Shown in pieces: positions 55,591 to 63,785 of a DNA stretch of 64,000 nt. The position numbers were made by a program, and so were the translations under genes. The notes beneath the pieces are model-generated. The model was not told the origin of the DNA and did not search any database. It worked only from the letters and a program-made list of their open reading frames with translations. This DNA is from Leptospira noumeaensis (GTDB taxonomy: Bacteria > Spirochaetota > Leptospiria > Leptospirales > Leptospiraceae): contig NZ_RQFK01000023.1 of NCBI RefSeq assembly GCF_004770765.1, forward strand, positions 204,125-268,124, given 5' to 3'. Numbering within the stretch: the first letter of the stretch is position 1; the number at the start of each line of letters is the position of its first letter.

Positions 55591-55980
55591 CTATTCCACA
55601 ACCAAACCTTCAATAATGACAGTCCTTTGGGAATACAGGGCGCGATTGGAAATAAAAAGAAATTGTATACCAGTCGTTAGTGTTCGGATCATTGAATCGG
55701 CAACATTTTCTTTTGAATGAATCCGAAGATTACATATTTTTTTGGCATTTGGCAAGTTAGTTCGAATGATTTCGTCAAGGTCAAAAGTATCTATTGGTTG
55801 CGTGTCAAATAAATACCAAGAAAGTTTTGTCTCAATACGAAACTCTCTAAACTTGTCATTGTTCTCTAGGTCGTTGGAAAAACTGACTGGGATCTTAGTT
55901 TCTGTAATTTCATATTTATACGAAGCGCAACTAAAAATAGAGAGGAAAGAAACAATGATGGTTATATAATGAAACTTCAT
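55591..55980 (-). CDS. small lipoprotein (Bor-like pattern)
   Basis: A 129-residue lipoprotein precursor with lipobox SIFSC (Cys18). The C-terminal pattern, TLTTGIQFLFISNRALYSQRTVIIEG, recalls the lambda Bor-like domain but is too weak for a firm call. Like its upstream neighbour it has a W-x-L-F segment, an I-x-T-N-x-PNA stretch and a later D-x-x-I-R-T-x-T-T-G. The two are probably paralogues. The start overlaps the stop of that neighbour by 4 bp, so the genes are co-translated. Confidence 0.65.
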   Translation of the reverse strand: MKFHYITIIVSFLSIFSCASYKYEITETKIPVSFSNDLENNDKFREFRIETKLSWYLFDTQPIDTFDLDEIIRTNLPNAKKICNLRIHSKENVADSMIRTLTTGIQFLFISNRALYSQRTVIIEGLVVE

Positions 55981-56375
55981 TTTGTAAGAGTCCTTTGATT
56001 TAGTGCGTAAACATTACCTTTAATATGAAGAGTGTATGGCCGCACGATCCCACCTGTAACCAAATCAACCATTCCATCCGAAAACTCATACTCTTCTACA
56101 ATCTTTAAATCACCAATACTAGCGTTCGGATATTTCAAATAGATTTCGGCTAAAAGATCATCCAAAGACTTATCTCTAACATTCGAAAGTCCCCAAAAAA
56201 GGTATACTCTAGTAAAAGAAAAGTTAAACTTACTATAAACAGAATACCCTTCATTCGTCGAGAAACCACTCATACGTACTTTATTTTTTCCCCAAGTCTG
56301 ATAATAGGAGGTGTTGGCACACTGGAACAAAAATAAAGTAAGTCCTATTACAATTATTTGTCTCATGTTTTTCAT
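55977..56375 (-). CDS. small lipoprotein, paralogue of the preceding gene product
   Basis: A 132-residue precursor with lipobox LFLFQC. Features such as VYLFWGLSNV, KYPNASIGDLKI and DLVTGGIVRPY align with the neighbouring lipoprotein (55591). Three ATG codons are open (56411, 56375, 56366); AAGGA lies very close to the second and 11 bases from the third, so the exact start is uncertain. Function unknown. Confidence 0.6.
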   Translation of the reverse strand: MKNMRQIIVIGLTLFLFQCANTSYYQTWGKNKVRMSGFSTNEGYSVYSKFNFSFTRVYLFWGLSNVRDKSLDDLLAEIYLKYPNASIGDLKIVEEYEFSDGMVDLVTGGIVRPYTLHIKGNVYALNQRTLTK

Positions 56376-56398
56376 TTCATCTTCCTTAAATTGTTTTT

Positions 56399-56719
56399 TT
56401 ATACATCGCAATACTTGGATTCATACTCAGATTGAATCACATCCACTCTATTTTTATTTTTATATTGAGTGTATGGTAGAACTAGTAGTGGTGTCAGTCC
56501 TGTCGGACCTGCCCAAAATCCAACCATAAAAGATAAACCGGAAATGGCGGTGGTAAAATTTCGATTTTCTATTTGGATTTCTCGCATTCTACGTTTTGTA
56601 TGAAAAAAATGAGCAACACAATTCTCTTTCTCATTTTTTGGAGTTTCTGGTAAAGAAATACAGGCCCCAAATAACAAAACAAATGTTATTGCAAATATTT
56701 TGTTATTTCTTTTGCACAT
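56399..56719 (-). CDS. small lipoprotein, unknown function
   Basis: A 106-residue lipoprotein precursor (LLFGAC lipobox at Cys20). A basic segment (HTKRRMREIQIENR) is followed by a hydrophobic stretch (ISGLSFMVGFWAGPTGLTPLLVLPY), which may insert in or lie on a membrane. No family is recognised. It belongs to the run of four lipoprotein genes between 55591 and 57015. Confidence 0.6.
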   Translation of the reverse strand: MCKRNNKIFAITFVLLFGACISLPETPKNEKENCVAHFFHTKRRMREIQIENRNFTTAISGLSFMVGFWAGPTGLTPLLVLPYTQYKNKNRVDVIQSEYESKYCDV

Positions 56720-56772
56720 CGATCCAAAACCTTTAAATTTGTAACTTCTAGCATGGTTTCAATTTCACTTGT

Positions 56773-57015
56773 TCAAAAGAACCCATAAAATTCAGTTGTT
56801 TTTAAAATAGATTTAAAAGTATATCTCCATACCTTTGTATAAGTAACACTATCAGCAGTGAAAACTTCAGACTTGCCGATGTACACCGGTTTGTTGATGG
56901 TTTGATATAAACCATCTTTTGTTTCCCTGGGCTCCGGAATTTGTTTGATATCTATAGCACAGGAAATATAGAAAATAAAAACCAGTATAACGGTCGTAAT
57001 ATTTCTATTTAACAT
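56773..57015 (-). CDS. small lipoprotein, unknown function
   Basis: An 80-residue precursor (MLNRNITTVILVFIFYISC, Cys19). The mature part has a P-x-Y-I-G strand and ends in aromatic residues. Upstream ATG codons at 57051 and 57024 are possible; the listed one gives a normal-length signal sequence. It is the first gene of the lipoprotein run and lies 84 bp after the ZIP transporter gene. Confidence 0.5.
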   Translation of the reverse strand: MLNRNITTVILVFIFYISCAIDIKQIPEPRETKDGLYQTINKPVYIGKSEVFTADSVTYTKVWRYTFKSILKTTEFYGFF

Positions 57016-57099
57016 TTGGATCATTTTATAGAAATATAAGAAAACTTGCAAGTATAGTTTTCAGAACCTTACGATAAATAACTCCTTCTTACTTAAACA

Positions 57100-57912
57100 T
57101 CATCCAAGTCCCACATCCAATGCCATCATAAGAACAAATCCTATCATAGCACCGAGTGTAGACATTTCTGTTTCTTTTCCCGTATGAGATTCTGGAATCA
57201 GTTCTTCGACGACTACAAAGATCATCGCCCCCGCAGCAAAAGATAGGGCAAAGGGTAACAAACTTTCTACATAAAAAACAAGGGCCGCTCCAAATAACCC
57301 GCCGATAGGTTCTACAAATCCTGAGAGTTGTCCATACCAAAAACTTTTCCGTGTCGAAAAACCCTCCCTTAACAAAGGAATGGATACAGCAGCACCTTCG
57401 GGAATATTTTGGATTCCAATCCCGAAAGCAACTACAACCGCAGCCATAAGGGCCTCGTATGTAAATCCATCACCAAGCGCGCCAAAGGCGACGCCTACTG
57501 CCAAACCTTCTGGTATATTGTGTAAGGTAATTGCAAGAATAAGAAGCAAACTCCTTTGGAAAGAAGACCTTCCCCCCTCCAACCGATTTTCTTCCAAACC
57601 TACATGGAGGTGTGGAAGGAGTTTATGTAAAAAATATAAAGACAAACCACCAGATAAAAACCCAAGACTCACATGAAACCAAGCAGGATTACCAGCTTGT
57701 TCTGAAAGTTCAATCGATGGCAAAAGGAGAGACCAAAAACTGGCGGCAATCATAACCCCAGATGCAAACCCCAGCATTGCATTGAAGACAGGCCTTGGCA
57801 CTGTTCGAAAGAAAAAAACAAACCCCGCACCAAAGGCTGTACAAAACCAAGTGAACCCAGTGGCAAGAAGTGCCAATACCACTGGATGGAGTGATAAAAT
57901 AAAATCTAACAT
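57100..57912 (-). CDS. ZIP-family metal (zinc) transporter
   Basis: A 270-residue membrane protein with eight helices. The metal path is formed by LHNIPEGLAVGVAFG in helix 4 and IQNIPEGAAVSIPLL in helix 5; in the second, the usual leading His is Gln-Asn. The region between helices 3 and 4 is short and has few histidines (LLPHLHVGLEENR). It is of the GufA/ZupT branch and imports zinc or other divalent metals. It follows directly (one base before its ATG) on the exported-protein gene at 57913, so the two form an operon. Confidence 0.9.
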   Translation of the reverse strand: MLDFILSLHPVVLALLATGFTWFCTAFGAGFVFFFRTVPRPVFNAMLGFASGVMIAASFWSLLLPSIELSEQAGNPAWFHVSLGFLSGGLSLYFLHKLLPHLHVGLEENRLEGGRSSFQRSLLLILAITLHNIPEGLAVGVAFGALGDGFTYEALMAAVVVAFGIGIQNIPEGAAVSIPLLREGFSTRKSFWYGQLSGFVEPIGGLFGAALVFYVESLLPFALSFAAGAMIFVVVEELIPESHTGKETEMSTLGAMIGFVLMMALDVGLG

Positions 57913-58503
57913 CTATTTGGCTGGCATCATTCCCACAAATAAAGAACTCATTTCTTTGGCACGCCAAAGTCCATCGGAATCTTTTTCCACAGTCACTGGT
58001 CGGAAACTAGATGCACCCCGAGTGGCAACAAAAAGTTTAATTCTTCCCGTGGATTCTTCACCAGAATAAGGATTTGTATAGGTTTCGACTGTCAAAGGCA
58101 AACTAGGAGTGTATCCATTGGAAGGTTCTGCTCCTTTCCAATAACCATTGGATAACATTTTGTATTTATCCAATTGACCAAGAAGAAATTTATCACCATT
58201 CCCCAAATCCATTCCATCAACGGCAGAAGGTTTGTTGGACTTTTGCCGATTTTTCGAAACTACCGAAAGGGTAATTGTTTTTGTACCTAAGTCTTGGTTT
58301 TTTCCATAGAGAGAAATGGCAAGTACAAGCATGGCAGCAGCACCTTCTGGCGTAGTTGCAATCGATGATTGTGAAGATTTGAATTCTTCAATTGTAGTTG
58401 GTTCTGAAGGAAGGACAACCACATTACGAGGAGTTAGGTTCTGAGCGAAGGCCTGACTAGCCGCAAACAGAAAGAGAATGGTTAGAATAAGGGTTTTTTT
58501 CAT
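57913..58503 (-). CDS. exported protein of a spirochaetal conserved family, function unknown
   Basis: A 196-residue precursor with a clear signal peptide (MKKTLILTILFLFAASQAFAQ) and no lipobox. The mature domain begins after a T-E-F linker and includes TPEGAAAMLVLAISLYGKNQDLG, LDKYKMLSNGYWKGAEP and KLFVATRGASSFRPVTVEKDSDGLWRAKEMSSLFVG. I have seen this pattern in conserved hypothetical proteins but cannot name a function. It is directly upstream of the ZIP transporter gene, with no gap, so a shared promoter is likely. Confidence 0.7.
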   Translation of the reverse strand: MKKTLILTILFLFAASQAFAQNLTPRNVVVLPSEPTTIEEFKSSQSSIATTPEGAAAMLVLAISLYGKNQDLGTKTITLSVVSKNRQKSNKPSAVDGMDLGNGDKFLLGQLDKYKMLSNGYWKGAEPSNGYTPSLPLTVETYTNPYSGEESTGRIKLFVATRGASSFRPVTVEKDSDGLWRAKEMSSLFVGMMPAK

Positions 58504-58631
58504 AATCTAAAAATGTAGGGAATTTTCGGATATTAATCAATTTATTTTCGGTTGTACAACCAAAAAAATGCTGACTGGAAACCAACAGCAATAAATATGC
58601 GTTAGCAGATCATAAGCTAACAAAGGGTTAA

Positions 58632-59408
58632 ATGAAAAATATAACTATTAAAATCGCTACCACTCTAAGTGTTTTTTTTCTAATATTTAATTGTGGGGAA
58701 CAAAAATCAAAAGAAGAATCTGACATGCTCCTACCTTTACTTGCACTTTCTTCAGGTGGTGGCAAAGGTGTTGATGAAAGATGTTTCTCTGACAATGAAT
58801 GCGCAAATGGTTTATTTTGCGGAGATGCATATAACTTACATACTCCATTTACATACAATCTTTGTACGACTGTTCCCACTATTTCTGGAATTATTACAGG
58901 AAATGGAACAGGGCTAAATGCAAATCTCATTAGTGCCTCACCGGTAGCAGATTTCTCATTAACTATCAATACCCCCGGAACATATACATTCTTAGCCACC
59001 GTCGGAAGTATCCCAACAAATAATCCGAAACCAGAAATCAGTATTTTTCCTGACTCAGGAAAAAATGCAATTCTGCCTAAAATACGGAATGCATCATATA
59101 ATTTCCAAGTACGCACCTTCACTTTCACAAATGTAGGTAACTATCGTGTCCGTGTTGCTGGATATTATCAATCTGGTTATTTTGGTGGTGGAGTTCGACT
59201 TTTCGGTTCTAACACTTCCGTAAGTGGCGGAGGCAGTTGTACCCATTCCGCTGGTGGCAGTCGTTGTGATGACTTCGCGGTGAATCATCTTTTTAATGCG
59301 GCATATTGTACAACTTCTGTCAGCTCAGGAACATACAGTGCAAGTTCTTGTGCAACCCAGAACGGCGCAAAGGTTTATCGGGGAGCCTGTACTATGGGTA
59401 TGGGCTGA
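58632..59408 (+). CDS. lipoprotein with apparent frameshift near its 3' end
   Basis: A 258-residue lipoprotein precursor (lipobox FLIFNC, Cys21). After a short linker a cysteine-rich segment (CFSDNECANGLFCGD) and a beta-rich domain (~80-200, TYTFLATVGSIPTNNPKPEI) follow, and the end is again cysteine-rich. The frame stops at TGA (59406), but the -1 frame continues without a stop for 27 more codons to 59488 (GLITRNYYDTVTDSQ ... SDCTNYNGIRL), with matching cysteine and tyrosine style. One additional G in the GGG at 59402-59404 would join the two into 285 residues. It may be a pseudogene, a phase-variable gene or a sequencing error. Confidence 0.6.
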   Translation: MKNITIKIATTLSVFFLIFNCGEQKSKEESDMLLPLLALSSGGGKGVDERCFSDNECANGLFCGDAYNLHTPFTYNLCTTVPTISGIITGNGTGLNANLISASPVADFSLTINTPGTYTFLATVGSIPTNNPKPEISIFPDSGKNAILPKIRNASYNFQVRTFTFTNVGNYRVRVAGYYQSGYFGGGVRLFGSNTSVSGGGSCTHSAGGSRCDDFAVNHLFNAAYCTTSVSSGTYSASSCATQNGAKVYRGACTMGMG

Positions 59409-59488
59409 TCACTCGAAACTACTATGATACGGTTACGGATTCTCAAATCAATTCCGACTGCACTAATTATAACGGAATTCGTTTATAG
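59405..59488 (+). pseudogene. frameshifted 3' end of the lipoprotein gene
   Basis: Read in the -1 frame relative to the preceding gene, this stretch encodes LITRNYYDTVTDSQINS and ends in CTNYNGIRL before TAG. It has no start of its own in a useful place. It fits best as the natural C-terminus of the protein encoded at 58632. Confidence 0.5.
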
Positions 59489-59613
59489 TTTCTGCCTCAG
59501 TATGAAGTTTCCTATTGGGAGGGTTCATACTGTCCAGGGGAAATCCTAACTGTATTCTAATTCAAATCATTTTTTTTTCTTTACCAAGCGGCAAGAATCC
59601 TTAATATCTCTGT

Positions 59614-60003
59614 ATGAAAAAAATTTCCTTTTTTTTACTAATACTCGCCCCCTTCTTCATCACCGCACAAACATTAAAGGATGCCAAAGAATTCCAAGCA
59701 CTCTCTAAAAAAATGTGTGCAAAAACTTCTGAGTGTATGAAAGAAAAACTGAAAGACCTTCCCGCGGACCAAAGGAAGATGATCGAATCTCAGTTTGTGA
59801 ATGGGAACGTTTGTGAATCTCGTTACAAAAACTATGTTGTCGAAGGTCAGAAACCGGCGAGTGACAAACCAACAAAAAAACTCACCAAAGAAGATTTGGA
59901 AGATATGAAAAAATGTGCCAGAGACATGGCAGCATTTTCTTGTGCAGATTTAGAAGAAGGAAAAGTTCCTGAGTCTTGTGAAAAATTCCAAGAAGAAAAC
60001 TAA
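59614..60003 (+). CDS. small periplasmic helical protein with cysteine pairs
   Basis: A 129-residue precursor with a signal peptide (MKKISFFLLILAPFFITAQ). The mature part is helical and charged, with cysteines in KMCAKTSECMKEK, GNVCESRY, KKCARDM, FSCADL and ESCEKF, likely forming disulfides. It shares the spacing style of the small lipoprotein at 27168 but lacks a lipobox. No function is known. It converges on epmA. Confidence 0.65.
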   Translation: MKKISFFLLILAPFFITAQTLKDAKEFQALSKKMCAKTSECMKEKLKDLPADQRKMIESQFVNGNVCESRYKNYVVEGQKPASDKPTKKLTKEDLEDMKKCARDMAAFSCADLEEGKVPESCEKFQEEN

Positions 60004-60012
60004 GCTCACCTT

Positions 60013-60984
60013 TTAATTTTCCATCCAATACGGGCTAATCTCACTTAGTCCGTGTTTTCCAGATAATTTCAAAAGGAGTCGGTCCATGCCAATGGAGATT
60101 CCGGCACAGTCTGGAAATCCACTTCCTAAAGACAAAAGAAAATCTTCATCCATTGGAAACACTTCTTTTCCTAATTTGGCACGTAACTCTTGTTCTTCTA
60201 GAAAACGTTTCCTCTGTTCTTCCACATCACTTAGTTCATAAAAAGCATTCGCAAGTTCTAGTCCGTCCCAATAAATCTCAAACCGTTTGGCCACTCCATC
60301 TACAATTTTAGCAAGTGCGGCACATTCTGGCGGATAATCGTATAAAAAAACAATACCTTCACCTAATTTTGGTTCTACTAGATTTAAAAAAACCAAAAAG
60401 AAAAGATCTTCATACTGCCAATGGGTCAGTTCGGAAACCGGGGACGAAGTTAGTTTTTTGGTAATAATGGTTTGTAACAAATCTTCCTTCGAAAATCCAT
60501 GTCCGACATTTTGTTGGAAAACCTCTTCTACGGAAAGATGACGAATCCATTGGGGTTTATTTATGTTTTTCTTATCTTCTTCTTTTCCAAATGTATAAAC
60601 CAACTCACGAAGGAATTTTTCTATAAAATGTCTGAGAACTACATCATCCATTCCTTTGGCATACAGTTCTAACATCAGAAATTCTTTTGAATGGAACCCA
60701 CTTCCCATCTCACCCGACCGGAACGTATGAGCCAGTTCAAAGATACGATCCAAACCCTTTGCCATCATTTGTTTCAAACTGTATTCGGGAGAGGTGATGA
60801 GGTATCCTTTCTCACGCCCACTCGGCGAACGCACTTCAAAAGGATCAAGGTATGGTTCCATCCCCACGATGGGCTTGAGTGTAGGAGTATCTACCTCCAA
60901 AAATTCATTTCGAAATAAAATTTCACGAACCATCTTAAAAACTTGAGATCGAAAAATAACTGTATCTTTTGAGAGAGAAATCAT
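60013..60984 (-). CDS. epmA: EF-P beta-lysylation ligase (GenX/PoxA-type lysyl-tRNA synthetase paralogue)
   Basis: A 323-residue class II synthetase-like protein without the tRNA anticodon-binding domain, as in EpmA. Motif 2 is GEMGSGFHSKEFLMLELYA and motif 3 GISIGMDRLLLKL; EVDTPTLKPIVGMEPYLDPFEV is the N-terminal segment typical of EpmA. It activates (R)-beta-lysine and attaches it to EF-P. A frame reaches 61023, but GGAGG is seven bases before the ATG at 60984 (MISLSKDTV). It works with efp (38996) and epmB (39631). Its start is 13 bp from the divergent STAS-like gene. Confidence 0.93.
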   Translation of the reverse strand: MISLSKDTVIFRSQVFKMVREILFRNEFLEVDTPTLKPIVGMEPYLDPFEVRSPSGREKGYLITSPEYSLKQMMAKGLDRIFELAHTFRSGEMGSGFHSKEFLMLELYAKGMDDVVLRHFIEKFLRELVYTFGKEEDKKNINKPQWIRHLSVEEVFQQNVGHGFSKEDLLQTIITKKLTSSPVSELTHWQYEDLFFLVFLNLVEPKLGEGIVFLYDYPPECAALAKIVDGVAKRFEIYWDGLELANAFYELSDVEEQRKRFLEEQELRAKLGKEVFPMDEDFLLSLGSGFPDCAGISIGMDRLLLKLSGKHGLSEISPYWMEN

Positions 60985-60997
60985 ACCCTTACCTCCA

Positions 60998-61357
60998 ATG
61001 GCAAAAAAAACAAAATACCTCACCGTGCGCGAAGTTCAAAATGCGTATGAAATTGTCATTTTGTCCAAGACGGTACATGCAGAACTAGAAGAAGAAATGG
61101 ATTCAGTGATGCATATGTTGTTTTTCCAAACAAGATCTCATATCCAAATGGATCTTTCTAACCTTCCCTATCTTCCTTTGAGCCTACTTACAAAACTACT
61201 GAACATGGCCAGGGATCTTCGTCTGAAAAAAAGAGTCCTTGTCCTACTTGGTCTCCCACTCTCTGGTTATATCTATTTAAAACGATTTGGACTGATTCGA
61301 CTTGTTTTCCCAAGTGACGCTATCCTTAGGGAGTCTCATCGAGTTCCCAGGGGATAA
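60998..61357 (+). CDS. STAS-like domain protein
   Basis: A 119-residue protein with the alternating strand-helix pattern of STAS (anti-anti-sigma) domains: YEIVILSKTVHAELEEEMDSVMH, then IQMDLSNLPYLPLSLLTKLLN, where the usual phosphorylation segment D-x-S is placed, then KKRVLVLLGLPLSGYIYLKRFGL. It is cytoplasmic. A GAF-SpoIIE phosphatase at 10090 could act on such a protein, but no link is shown. Its last 32 bp overlap the convergent DUF4279 gene. The start lies 13 bp from the divergent epmA start, with no clear ribosome site. Confidence 0.6.
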   Translation: MAKKTKYLTVREVQNAYEIVILSKTVHAELEEEMDSVMHMLFFQTRSHIQMDLSNLPYLPLSLLTKLLNMARDLRLKKRVLVLLGLPLSGYIYLKRFGLIRLVFPSDAILRESHRVPRG

Positions 61358-61742
61358 TTTCTAAATTCACACCCATTTCACCTAACAAAAGCATAGTCCT
61401 TTTGTCTAAAATCACACCTTTTGTGAACTCGGATGCAAACTCCACAGATGCATAAATCGTAGATTCGTAACTTTCGGTGAATTCTTTTAGGTTTTTGCGA
61501 ACAGGTGCTAAGGTTTTAAGCAAATCCCAAATATGATCCTGGACTGGAGAATCAGGTCCTAACTTAGAATTGAGCTGCCAATGACTTGGAATTGTCATAT
61601 TTTCGATGTCTTTTACATCCGCACCGTGGTAATAATCCGGTTGGATGCCTAATTTCTCCGTGACTTCCAATGGCCGTAGTTTAGGTCCTGAGATGGCGAA
61701 CATCGCCCACGATTTTGCTTCCCTTTGTGTTCCTGATTCCAT
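61326..61742 (-). CDS. DUF4279 domain-containing protein
   Basis: A 138-residue cytoplasmic protein that fits DUF4279. It starts with a strand and the motif SGPKLRPLEVTEKLGIQPDYYH (family form: G-x-x-L-x-P-x-x-I-T-x-x-L-G-I-x-P), then HWQLNSKLGPDSPVQDHIWDLL and the late VILDKRTMLLLGEMGVNLEIIPW. In other bacteria members of this family are sometimes immunity proteins, but there is no toxin here. It overlaps the convergent STAS-like gene by 32 bp. Confidence 0.8.
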   Translation of the reverse strand: MESGTQREAKSWAMFAISGPKLRPLEVTEKLGIQPDYYHGADVKDIENMTIPSHWQLNSKLGPDSPVQDHIWDLLKTLAPVRKNLKEFTESYESTIYASVEFASEFTKGVILDKRTMLLLGEMGVNLEIIPWELDETP

Positions 61743-61800
61743 TTTTTACTTTTTTTTTCTACTACAAGAACCAAATTGAGAAAGAACTCAAGGGAAAAAC

Positions 61801-62526
61801 ATGAAAAATATTTTGGTAATTGAGGACGATCCGGATATCGGGAACCTAATCCGGAAATCTCTCGATTCTGCTCACTACACAACCTCCGTTTTTGAAAATG
61901 GCGAAGACGGTTTGAAATTTTACAAATCCAATCATCCTGATTTAGTGATTCTGGATCTCTCGTTACCGGACATTGATGGTATGGAAATTTGCCGTAGCAT
62001 CCGTAAAGCCGATGAAAGTACTCCAATTTTTATTCTTTCCGCAAGGACAGAGGAAATTGATCGCATCATGGGACTTGAGTTAGGTGCTGATGACTATATC
62101 ACTAAACCATTTTCGGTTCGCGAACTCAAAACAAGAGTGGATGTATTCTTTCGCAGATGGGATAAAAAAATTGGGATCAAACCCAATGTGGGCCAAGCTG
62201 GAGAAATCATTCGTGGTGCTCTGAAAATTGATTCCATTCGTCGTCGTGTCACTCTGAACGAAAACATCATCAACATTTCTAGAAAGGAATTTGACATCTT
62301 ACAACTCTTAGCTGGTTCTCCTGGAAAAGTTTTTTCTCGCGAAATGATTTTGGAATCGGTTTGGGGAGTGGAATGGGATGGATTCGAAAGGATGATCGAC
62401 AGTCATATCAAACGCATTCGTTCTAAACTAGAAAAAAACTCCGCACAACCAGAATGGATCGAAACCATTTGGGGAATCGGATATCGTTTCACTGACAATT
62501 TTGAAAACATAGTTGTGCCAGACTAA
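61801..62526 (+). CDS. OmpR-family response regulator
   Basis: A 241-residue two-component regulator. Receiver residues are Glu8/Asp9/Asp10, phosphoacceptor Asp52 in [10 protein letters not shown], and the lysine in [10 protein letters not shown]. The winged-helix output domain spans ~140-232 ([50 protein letters not shown] ending). AAGGGA precedes the ATG. No kinase gene is adjacent. The three small membrane-associated genes that follow start 8 bp downstream and may be co-transcribed with it. Confidence 0.93.
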   Translation: MKNILVIEDDPDIGNLIRKSLDSAHYTTSVFENGEDGLKFYKSNHPDLVILDLSLPDIDGMEICRSIRKADESTPIFILSARTEEIDRIMGLELGADDYITKPFSVRELKTRVDVFFRRWDKKIGIKPNVGQAGEIIRGALKIDSIRRRVTLNENIINISRKEFDILQLLAGSPGKVFSREMILESVWGVEWDGFERMIDSHIKRIRSKLEKNSAQPEWIETIWGIGYRFTDNFENIVVPD

Positions 62527-62534
62527 CATTCGTC

Positions 62535-62819
62535 ATGGAAGAAGTGAAAAAAGACAAATCCCTCATCGACGAAATCAAGTTGTATGAGAAAAAAGCCAAA
62601 GAAATTGAACAAAGAGCCAAGGAGAAGTATATGGAACAAGTAAGCGACATCAAACAAAAGTTAGGTAAAGCAAGTGAAGAGGCTTCTATCAAAGCAAAAG
62701 AAGTCATTGACAATGTAGGATCTTACGTAAAAGAACACCCACAAAAAGCAGCCGTCATTGGATTTGGTGTGGGACTTGGTCTTGGACTCGCCCTCGGTTG
62801 GTTTTTTAAGAAAAAATAA
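62535..62819 (+). CDS. DUF883/YqjD-like membrane-anchored protein
   Basis: A 94-residue protein with a long amphipathic helix (residues 10-65, KKAKEIEQRAKEKYMEQVSD) and one C-terminal membrane helix (AAVIGFGVGLGLGLALGWFF) ending in KKK. That is the form of ElaB/YqjD proteins, which anchor to the inner membrane at the C-terminus and in E. coli bind ribosomes in stationary phase. It is the first of three linked genes that look like the yqjD-yqjE-yqjK set. Confidence 0.75.
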   Translation: MEEVKKDKSLIDEIKLYEKKAKEIEQRAKEKYMEQVSDIKQKLGKASEEASIKAKEVIDNVGSYVKEHPQKAAVIGFGVGLGLGLALGWFFKKK

Positions 62820-63155
62820 TTGGACGAGAAACATACAAAACATCGCAAAAAAGGCGGGATCAAAGCCGCCTTTGAAGAATTAGTCGCTAAACTTGTCGCT
62901 TACGGCGAAGTGATGGCGATTTACATCCAAAAGAATCTCCAAATTTACATCAAAAATTTGGTTTTGTCTTCTGTATGGGTCTTCACTTCCTTCTTCCTTA
63001 TTTTTTTAGGCCTACTGTACATTTCGTACGGAGTTTTCTTAAGTTTTCAAAAGTTTTTATCCAGTGGAGATCCTATTTTTGCTAGTTTTGGAACTGGATT
63101 TGGATTTTTAATTTTTGCCATTTTGTTTTTATCACTCGTTCTAAAGAAAAAATAA
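62820..63155 (+). CDS. YqjE/holin-like membrane protein
   Basis: A 111-residue membrane protein with two hydrophobic helices (~45-70 and ~80-105) after a basic amphipathic N-terminus (KHRKKGGIKAAFEELVAKLVAY). It fits the 'phage holin'/YqjE group of DUF1469-type proteins. The start is TTG, placed on the base after the previous stop codon. Function is unknown in any organism; the link to the DUF883 neighbour is a recurrent arrangement. Confidence 0.65.
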   Translation: MDEKHTKHRKKGGIKAAFEELVAKLVAYGEVMAIYIQKNLQIYIKNLVLSSVWVFTSFFLIFLGLLYISYGVFLSFQKFLSSGDPIFASFGTGFGFLIFAILFLSLVLKKK

Positions 63156-63159
63156 TTCC

Positions 63160-63405
63160 ATGCGTTTCAATCCCCTAACAGACCATGAACGATATTTAGA
63201 CAAAGATCCAAAAGACATGTCTCTATCCGAACTTAGGATGTTACTCAAAATCAAACGAATGGACTTACAACTTGGTTGGAATGAGTTTGAAGGCAAAATT
63301 AAATTCTGGCAACGAGTGGTTCGTTCCGTCCGTGAATCAGGAATGGTCGACCAAGTGAAAGAAGGATTTCAATCCTACTTACAAAATAAATCTCCAAAAG
63401 AATAA
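63160..63405 (+). CDS. small protein downstream of the YqjE-like gene
   Basis: An 81-residue charged helical protein (DHERYLDKDPKDMSLSELRMLLKIKRMDLQLGWNEFEGKI) with no membrane segment and no signal. It starts 4 bp after the YqjE-like gene. By place it corresponds to yqjK, but the sequence gives no real match. Probably a peripheral partner of the two membrane proteins. Confidence 0.55.
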   Translation: MRFNPLTDHERYLDKDPKDMSLSELRMLLKIKRMDLQLGWNEFEGKIKFWQRVVRSVRESGMVDQVKEGFQSYLQNKSPKE

Positions 63406-63455
63406 GGGTTTCCCCTCTCTTAGCCGATCTTTGTAAAAACAAACAAGGACTTCCT

Positions 63456-63785
63456 ATGGCTTCAGAAGAAATTTTAGTATTTACCACAATTGGCGACCGC
63501 GATATGGCGGAAGAACAAATCTCCGAAATGTTAGAACAAGGAATCATTATATCGGGAACCATTTTTCCGGAAGTAGAACTTGTTTATCTATGGGAAGGAA
63601 AAATCACTGTCGACACCGAAAACAAAATCCTTCTCAAAGCAAAAGCTGACAAATACAATGCGATCGAAGAATTCATTATGAAACGTCACCCATACATTGC
63701 CCCAGAAATCATTCGTATGGACGTAAGTTTCGGTAGCCCCGCCTACAAAGCGTTTGTTGCAGAGAAGATTAAAAAGAATAGTTAA
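63456..63785 (+). CDS. cutA: CutA-like divalent-cation tolerance protein
   Basis: A 109-residue protein of the CutA family, which forms PII-like trimers. Typical parts are EILVFTTIGDRDMAEEQISEMLEQGIII, the strand VELVYLWEGKITVDTENKILLKAKADKYNAIEEFI and KRHPYIAPEIIRMDVSFGSPAY. The cysteine of the common ACVNI segment is missing (SGTIFPEVE instead), as in some members, so copper binding there is doubtful. Cytoplasmic; function in metal tolerance is not established. It is separated by 50 bp from the preceding gene. Confidence 0.88.
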   Translation: MASEEILVFTTIGDRDMAEEQISEMLEQGIIISGTIFPEVELVYLWEGKITVDTENKILLKAKADKYNAIEEFIMKRHPYIAPEIIRMDVSFGSPAYKAFVAEKIKKNS

